NCBI GenBank assembly: GCA_903813345.2 | Contig: CAIIXF020000006.1 | Location: 24,559,936-24,623,935, forward strand | DNA from: Owenia fusiformis | Taxonomy: Eukaryota; Annelida; Polychaeta; Sabellida; Oweniidae | Direction: 5' to 3' | Length of the DNA stretch: 64,000 nt | Part shown: positions 57,303 through 64,000 of the stretch, piece after piece | How the letters are laid out: each line of letters opens with the position of its first letter | Numbering within the stretch: the first letter of the stretch is position 1 | Notes under the pieces: model-generated | The model's database searches: none | Seen by the model: the letters and a program-made list of their open reading frames with translations, nothing else | Told to the model about the DNA's origin: nothing | Translations under genes and position numbers: made by a program

Positions 57303-60160
57303 AAAAATGCATAAATGGACGCCATATATGTTTTGAGGGGCTGTTTTGCTTGATAATACTGTCCAACTTCATGACAAGATTAAGCTTATACCTTAGCTCC
57401 TGATTATTTTCAAGTAATTATTGTTACTGTAAAGACTTATAAATTTATACCATATTTTAGATTTAACGAAACATCCCATTTTATGTTAATTTTCAGAATT
57501 TTGCTTGTGAAGTTGTGATATCGATATTCAAACACAACCTTGTGCTTTTTAAAATAGAGAAAGATCTAAATGGTTTTGCCTGGGCTTCGTTGCCATATCT
57601 AGACTGTGGACTCGTAAACTTGTTGTAAATCACAGTACCACGTTTCCAGCGACTTCAATTTTACTGATTTAGACTCACGAACATATTGACACTATACACG
57701 GTGCCCTATACTACCCAATGATATGTAAATCGTTCCGGACTTGTTTTTCATAACCATTTGGACTCATTTCGTAGGAGAATGAGATGAGACATTCATCAGA
57801 AAGGCTCAAAAAGGTAATATAATTCAATCGTTTAGAAAAATACATACACTAACTTCTACCTAAAACATTCTTTTTCATACCCACATATCTATTTTGGCGA
57901 TCGTGCCATCATAGTTCATATTTATCGGCATTATATAACAAAAATGCCAGAAATATGCTCTAAATTATCTGCATTAATAGTGTCATTTAACTACAAAAAA
58001 ATCATTTTATAACGTGGAACAATATTAAAGATCGTGTTAATACTATCTGTACCTTCAAATTTCCATAAATGACCGTAATAAACGACGGCGAATGGTCCTT
58101 ATTCTGACACGGATTTGTATTATAATCACTAGGTTAACGACTGCGAATTGTACACAACGTGATAGAAATAACGATTAGGAATTGTCTTGTAATGGTATTT
58201 ATACGTTCCGTTGCTTGATGGATTGTCTATGCTTCTGGAAATATTGCACTTAGTATGATTATGTTTTAGAGGAGTTTTTGCACTAAATATTCACACATTT
58301 TGTAATTTCAGTTTCCAGAAACAAGTGCCACGAATGTACTTCTAAAAACCCAGATAAATAATCCATGTATGCGCGGGCATAGATCGTATTTCGGCGATCG
58401 ATGATGTTTCTATATATTCTTTTCAAAATACATTTGGGAGTAAAATTATTATTGTAAGTTTACAGCAAATCCTTTCTTAGGCGACACCTCTCTCATATTC
58501 AAAACAGTAAAAACACGAGTCAAAACCTATATAGTTTGGGCCATTTAAAACTGGTGACGCTGAGCTTTTTGTACTTATTTAGTACATTGGAAGTTAAGGG
58601 GAAAGTCTAAAGAAGAATCCGAGACAAAAACCTGCATGCTGTGAGGCAAATTATGAAATTGTAACAAATAATAGTGAATCAAATTGTTAATAATCTAGGG
58701 GCAAACCAGTAGATTTTTAACAGTAAATAACAATTAAAACTATTTATTTCTTCTCAACTTTCACTAAACTTCTTGCTTAGCATTAATATAAGCATGGAAG
58801 TCAGTTTAAAGTCAATAAGGGCGTTTTAAAGTCTTATTTGCTGAGGTAAACGTACAGTGTATGCTCACATTTTTAATAGGCAAATTAAAAATAGTGACGA
58901 GTGAAGTCTTTAAAAAAGCGAAGAGATAAACACAAGAAAAAGTAAAAAATCAACTTTTCTCTCTACATGCATTCTTGCCCCTTGAAAGTATGAAGTAAAG
59001 AACATGTATCTGTAATGATTCCCTAATTCAATCTGGCAAGTATCTCTTAATACGTTTAATTAATGATAATCATTTAGATAGTATCACTCAGACAACTTCT
59101 TCCACTGTCCTCATCCACTCTGATGATTTGTTGGAAATCTATAAAGTTTATGAGCTGTTCCACACATAAAAATGGTTCATTGTGTTTTACAATTCAGAAA
59201 CTTTCCAATAACACAAGTCAGAAACGTTCCAATAACAAGTCAACATCATTAACTGGAATATTTAGGTCACGTCCAAATGGTTAAATCTAAAAAATATTCT
59301 TTCGACAATTGCTACTCATTTAAATCATTTTAAATCATGATTTTCGTTCACAATATGGCTACTTTCATTATGAATCGAATCGGTGTATTCATTAGATACA
59401 AGGCAGGCTGGTGATTATAAGGCAAATTAGGTTAAAACACTGGCAGAATCGCTCGCATCCCGAAATAACAAGACTATAGCAAACGGTTCGTACAAAAAAG
59501 GCGTTTGCGGGTGGCTGAAGATAGGGTACATGTATATACTATGGTAAGTTATCCAATTGTATTATATTTACATAAAGTCAAGTCAAAGCAATTTCATAAC
59601 AAATCAAGTCCAAATGGTTATGAAAAACAAGTCCGGAACGATTTACGTAGTATCGGACACCGTGTTATGGTCAAAATACAGACTCCAGGTTGAATGATGC
59701 AATGTTCAGCACGCAGTTTGTGATCGAAACTTACTTAGGCGCGCAGCTTGACATGGGCACCGTGATATTACAGCATTAAAAACATTAAAATATTTGTTAA
59801 AATACATTTACAATACTGGACAATAAATATCAGTTATACATGTACAATATTATACATAATAGACTTTTATCTTCATCAGGGTCATTACAGAAAGTGAAAG
59901 TGAGTAAAATCAATGTTTCAATATCTCTTTATTGATATCAACTAAAAATGTTATTGATAGCTTATCAAAAGTAGAGCCTAGATCATGTCCCCAATATATA
60001 GTTACATCATATAGCAAATGACAAACCTATTAAGTTTTGTTCCTTTTACTTTTGCCTATCTAAGAGCGCATGTACCCAGAACACTACAGCCTCATATATA
60101 TTTTTTCGTAATTTATATTCAATGTTTGTCAAGTCATTGAATGGAGCATTAGGATAACAA
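57303..60160. other. Intergenic; one long-distance inverted pair
   Basis: The segment at about 57696-57763 (CACGGTGCCCTATACTAC, ATCGTTCCGGACTTGTTTTT, CATAACCATTTGGACT) is inverted at about 59607-59664. The 1.85 kb between them is AT-rich and non-coding. No other feature recognised; a GTAAGT after a short frame at 59505-59540 is not convincing. Confidence 0.45.
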
Positions 60161-60500
60161 CCTTAACACCCCAGTCACATTTGTCGTACGGCGGCCGTGC
60201 GTCGACCGCAGATTAATTTAATCAGTGAATTTCTGCGGCGAGCGTAGAAAAATCACGCTCGCCTTGTCTCCGTACGGCGTATCCAGTTTTTTACAGGCCG
60301 CAGGGTAGCCGTAGAAATTATAACTCGGAGTTATAATATTTGTTCATTGCTGCGGTCCCCGTAGAAATCCACAGGCCGTTGTTAGACCAGAGAAAGGTCC
60401 AACGTTGGTCACACGTCGGGTTTGCCGTTGACTTGCGTCTGCTGTAGGGTTCGATGGGTAATGTACACTCCCCTCCATAAGCTTGGCAACCTTTTTTCCC
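60161..60500. repeat. GC-rich non-coding island, probably repeat-derived
   Basis: Much higher GC than its surroundings, with several hairpin-prone stretches (GTACGGCGGCCGTGCG; TAACTCGGAGTTA; GCGGCGAGCGTAG). It lacks a credible exon. Likely an old repeat. Confidence 0.4.
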
Positions 60501-60839
60501 CATTGAACTACGTGTTAAAGCCTCTTTACGTTTGAATTTTTATTTATTTAACCGGCGATGAAATAACTTATAATAGTGATGGAAACGTGACTTGACTTTA
60601 TTTCAAATACCTCCAAATTTTCTCAATTTTTTTCCTCTATTACAATAGGTCGAAAATTGATGATAAATTTGATGAATTTTTGAAAATCGTCATTCCCATG
60701 TAATCCAATGGGAAATGGAGGGTTCGGGGCAAATCAGAAATCAGGATATCTTTTCAGTAAAAGATTCAGCAAAAAATATTTTTATATAGAAAATTGAATT
60801 GTCTAGCTTTTTTTAACACTTAAGGCCCCCTCACATATG

Positions 60840-61240
60840 AACGAATTCACCAAACGCAGCCTGACGCATGTGGTAAATTGGTCATTTCTGGCGAATATTG
60901 AGCGAAAATGTTTAAAAATATGTTACATAATAGAAAACATAACGAATAGTAATGTAAGGTAACTATTTGTTGCGAATGTTTTACGAAGTGTGACGAATTA
61001 CTACTTTTCTTCGCTAAAATGCGTTGCGTCTCGCAAACAACCTTTGACATCCCCTTCAGCGAGTAATAACGCATACATGCGAAATAAAGCGTAATTATGC
61101 GCATTCTTCCGAATCTGAACAAAGCCTTACGAAAAGCAGGAGGCGTCAGCGATTCCCGTCAGCGATTAACAACGCATACATGCGAACCAAAGCGCAATTG
61201 TGCGCATGCTTCCGAATCTAAACGAACCTTTGCGAAAAGT
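60840..61240. repeat. Tandem duplication, 103-bp period, CpG-rich
   Basis: CAGCGAGTAATAACGCATAC (about 61057) recurs as CAGCGATTAACAACGCATAC 103 bp later, each followed by ATGCGAA, GCGTAATTATGCGCAT or its variant, and TTCCGAATCT. A more diverged copy in the opposite sense is at about 60840-60990. Confidence 0.6.
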
Positions 61241-61328
61241 GTAAGGGTCAATTTAGTTGACAACACCACACTATCATGTATAAATCAAGCAGATTTTTGG
61301 CAATATGTTCTGTTGCCGTGCCAATATA

Positions 61329-61788
61329 CAGGGTGACACAAAAAATGCCACCCACTTATTCTGGAATAACTTTGTCAATAACGACGGAATCTTCGTAATT
61401 TTTTATCAAAGATTGATGTACTTGAATTGCATCAAATACAATTTTCTGAAATTGAGATTTCTTTCTTAGCCATTATTTGTGTCATTTCTGTATTGCTTTC
61501 ACATATTTTATCATTTAAATGTCATATCTACCCATTTTCCTTCATAATTTGTGCTATATTTGAGGAACTGACTCACTTTTTAAGTAAATTTAAAAAAGAA
61601 AGATTTCTAAATTACATTTTCGAACGATTTTGTGTCAGAGCATGCCTCCGCGGAAAATGTGATATCTCTTTCTTCTTAGTTATTGATGCAATGCAAGCAT
61701 ACCAATCTTTCTTCCATTGAACACTCTATCTACACATAAAAGAAAGTCATTCTGAAATAAGTGGGTGGCATTTTTTGGTGTCACCCTG
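61329..61788. mobile_element. 460-bp TA-flanked MITE
   Basis: Inverted ends CAGGGTGACACAAAAAATGC and CACCCACTTATTCTGRAATA match the right end over about 45 bp. TA flanks at 61327-61328 and 61789-61790. The 97-codon frame inside is not transposase-like. Confidence 0.85.
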
Positions 61789-61790
61789 TA

Positions 61791-62230
61791 TTTAATATGG
61801 CTCTTCTGACATTTCTAACATAGTCTACCTTAATTAAGAGGTCGTAGTCAACACAGATTTGAAATTCATACAGTGATCATCCATTGGGAATGTTATTAAC
61901 ACGTACAATTGGTTACCATGCCAAGCAATTATTGTAATTACTTCAGTTTGAAGGAAATATCCCTATGTTTTATGGTTTTGGGTCGTAATATTTGATATTA
62001 GAATGGAAGGGGAGGGGTGTTGGACACTGTTTCTTTTGACGCTTGAATTTCATTTGGGATAGTTGGGGTTTGTTTTTAATGACAATATTCGCTTAGAGAT
62101 TTTGTTTCTCTTGTGTTTTCTGATCATGTTTGGTATTTTCCCTTTGATATTATATAAATACATTTCTTATTATTAGACTCGTAAAACAAAAATACGTTTA
62201 AACTAGTTTTTACAATTTATGTCAGGCAAA
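61791..62230. other. Non-coding
   Basis: AT-rich, no feature recognised. Confidence 0.35.
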
Positions 62231-62233
62231 TTA

Positions 62234-63146
62234 CACTGACGTGTCGCAAAAAGGTGGCGCATTTGTTTTTTAAGGGTATCGCGTGAACGTAAATTTGATT
62301 CCCCGGATTATAAAATAATATTCTAATTAAAGTTATATATCATTTTAAAGCTGTTTCGATGAAGATTTTAGATCAACTACACTCCGTTCACATTTTTTGC
62401 GCGTTCGTTTTTAAAAGAGTTTTTTACCAAAACATCTGGCAAATATCCCATGTTGACACGTTACATTTTGAATTATTTTTCGTCTTTAAACGCTCATAAC
62501 TCAAACAATATATGACTATTATACTTATTTTTCGTCTTGATAAAGGTAGATGGAAGTTTTATTTCAAAGGATGAATTTTAGTGAGCGTCCCATATTGTGA
62601 CGTCATAGAGTCTAAAAATTGGATTTGTTGACAGCGACCTTTTTTCTCATTTTTTGGTACCTTCAACTTTTCAGGTGTACATTAAACAAAAAAATACGAG
62701 ATCAGTTTTTAATAAATTATACATGATTATTTTGCTCCTAAACTCTAGTTTATTAATAAATAGTTGATTTTGTTCACAAAAGTATGTGTTTTCTGTTGTA
62801 TGTGGAAAAGTGGAGGACGAAAGGTTTTCAAAATTCATTAAAATAGGGCTAATTTACGCCATTCGCCTATTTTCAAGCACAGCAACACGTATATTTATTT
62901 CACCTAAAATATCAATTGATTCGTGTTTTATGATGCTCCTAGCCCATTAACAATATATATATGATATCAGAGTTATTCGTCTAAAATGTTTTGAGATATA
63001 GAGGTAAATGTGGAGGACGAAAGGATTTTCATGTATGTACATTTTTCTCAAAAACGTCACAATTTATCATGTTAAAAGCGAGGATCCTCTGGATTACGCC
63101 ACAAAATGTGTAACAATGCGTGCGCGAGCTTTTTGCGACACGTCAC
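62234..63146. mobile_element. 0.9-kb inverted-repeat element with TTA flanks
   Basis: Left end CACTGACGTGTCGCAAAAAG, right end the inverse of GTGACGTGTCGCAAAAAG, both followed by a GCGCA block. TTA lies directly outside on both sides (62231-62233, 63147-63149), the target length typical of PIF/Harbinger. Inside, TGTGGAGGACGAAAGG occurs twice (about 62809 and 63008). No transposase within. Confidence 0.6.
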
Positions 63147-63196
63147 TTAATTTCAAGTTGACACAGTGCTTTAGATTATTTCTCAAAGCCCAACCT

Positions 63197-64000
63197 TTAA
63201 TTTGGCACGATCCTGTCTTGCCATGGTACACTTCCTGCTGGAGAGTTGACCCAGTGCTTCAGAGTATTTCTCACAATCTTCCCCTTTTTGTTTGATGTGT
63301 TGTGGCCTCTGATATTGACAGCCCTGACATCTTCCAAGTTGCGATCTCTCCTCCATTCCCCAGGAACCATGTCGCCTCTTCTGTCCTCTTGGTCAATCAG
63401 TGCATTTTGCATTGTAGGGTACCTCATTCTCATCAAGTTGTGGAGAATGCAGCATGTCTTGACTATCAGCCTCGCTGTGGATGCCTTATGGTTCATCGTT
63501 GAGAGGAGTACCTGAAATGTTATTATGCGTTAAATTGAATTAATTTGAAAATACGGATTAATAGTTAAACTGTTATAGGTCGAATGTGGAACTCAGTTGG
63601 TTCCAATTTATGCGCATCTTTCAAATTATTTATCAAACAAAACATACTATTTTCTTCATGTCTCAATTAGCGGAAGTTCGAATGAAGTCTCATTTACTCG
63701 AAGTCGAATAAACGTATCTAGATAGTCCCAGGAACTTGGAGTTTAACTGTTTGTTTCGCCGACAAATATTATAAATTACAATGTACCTGGAATCGGTTGG
63801 CCAAAATTCCAAAGGCGTTTTCCGAAACCCTCCTAGCCCTCGATAACCGGTAGTTTAGAATTCTTTCCTCTCTAGTGAGGGTTCTATGTCCATAGGGCTT
63901 CTGCATGTGATCACTGAGGCTGAATGCGTCATCCCCTACCAAGAAAAAAGGCATATCAACGGTGTCGTTGGGAAATGGCTGTTGGTGTGGAAATGCGATC
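63197..64000 (-). CDS. PIF/Harbinger (HARBI1-like) transposase, 3' part, spliced
   Basis: Two minus-strand exons: 64000 (cut by the window edge) to 63787 and 63511-63197, joined in phase 0 by a 275-bp GT-AG intron (donor CAG/GTACAT, acceptor ACATTTCAG). The first exon carries the C-terminal half of the DDE nuclease: FFLVGDDAFSLSDHMQKPY, then LTREERILNYRLSRARR and VSENAFGILANRF. D in GDDAF and E in SENAFG are the likely last two catalytic residues. The second exon continues KTCCILHNLMRMRYP and a basic tail ending RIVPN. No stop or frameshift is seen, so this is either a young transposon or a domesticated HARBI1-type gene. The active-site start and the partner DNA-binding protein lie outside. 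Confidence 0.85.

Noticed and set aside
57107-57325. Minus-strand frame rich in SVCLSVCLSVR repeats
   Set aside because: Translation of the CAGACGGACAGA microsatellite inside the 55650-57302 element; no independent evidence of coding.
61427-61720. 97-codon hydrophobic frame
   Set aside because: Lies wholly inside a TA-flanked MITE and has no transposase motif.
1-64000. CRISPR array or bacterial-type defence system
   Set aside because: Tandem repeats here lack the short identical repeat/unique spacer structure, and the gene structure is clearly eukaryotic.

Overview
The window is AT-rich animal genomic DNA. Its genes have GT-AG introns, single-intron phases that can be followed from exon to exon, secretory signal peptides, a paired-class homeobox with the classical 46/47 intron, and a dense load of DNA-transposon and LINE remnants (Tc1/mariner, hAT-like, PIF/Harbinger, non-LTR). 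This fits a bilaterian invertebrate, probably marine. I cannot assign a phylum from the sequence alone. Prokaryotic features (operons, ribosome binding sites, CRISPR) are absent, and I found no convincing tRNA or rRNA gene.

Left third (1-32.5 kb). 1-8.7 kb is almost all repeat: a tandem array, a dead Tc1 copy, a nested mariner remnant, and a minisatellite with a 246-bp higher-order period broken up by two inserted elements. Then comes a gene-bearing stretch. It holds a cysteine-containing RFamide-like peptide precursor (8747-9145, +), a complete four-exon PRD-class homeobox gene with eh1, homeodomain and OAR motifs (11692-14847, +), an immunoglobulin-type single-pass membrane protein (18170-15492, -), a small secreted protein with one calmodulin-like EF-hand (26349-27721, +) and a two-exon, 92-residue, four-cysteine amidated peptide precursor (32414-31712, -). 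The last was found by joining exons too short to stand out as open frames. A 5'-truncated LINE (28687-29963, -) lies between the last two.

Middle and right (32.5-62 kb) is a repeat landscape. Two copies of a satellite-bearing element headed by GTTAGAGACC lie in opposite orientation (33331-37050 and 52930-54720). One is split by a 2.76-kb element with about 325-bp near-identical inverted termini. The other is split by a 685-bp LINE fragment with an ATGGTAA target duplication, and each copy acts as the empty site for the other's insertion. A 3.6-kb foldback element flanked by TA (41932-45545) carries a 161-codon zinc-binding-type ORF ending in a frameshift. Other elements include two dead mariners with recognisable ends, a 524-bp palindrome, a tandem array of exactly 162-bp period and several short TA-flanked elements. 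The only further candidate gene is a 59-residue signal-peptide ORF (46155-46334).

Right edge (62-64 kb): a 0.9-kb TTA-flanked inverted-repeat element, next to the 3' part of an intact, spliced PIF/Harbinger (HARBI1-like) transposase gene that runs off the window on the minus strand.

The host genes do not form a pathway. The common theme is secreted or signalling products with small exons, with repeats filling the introns and intergenic space.
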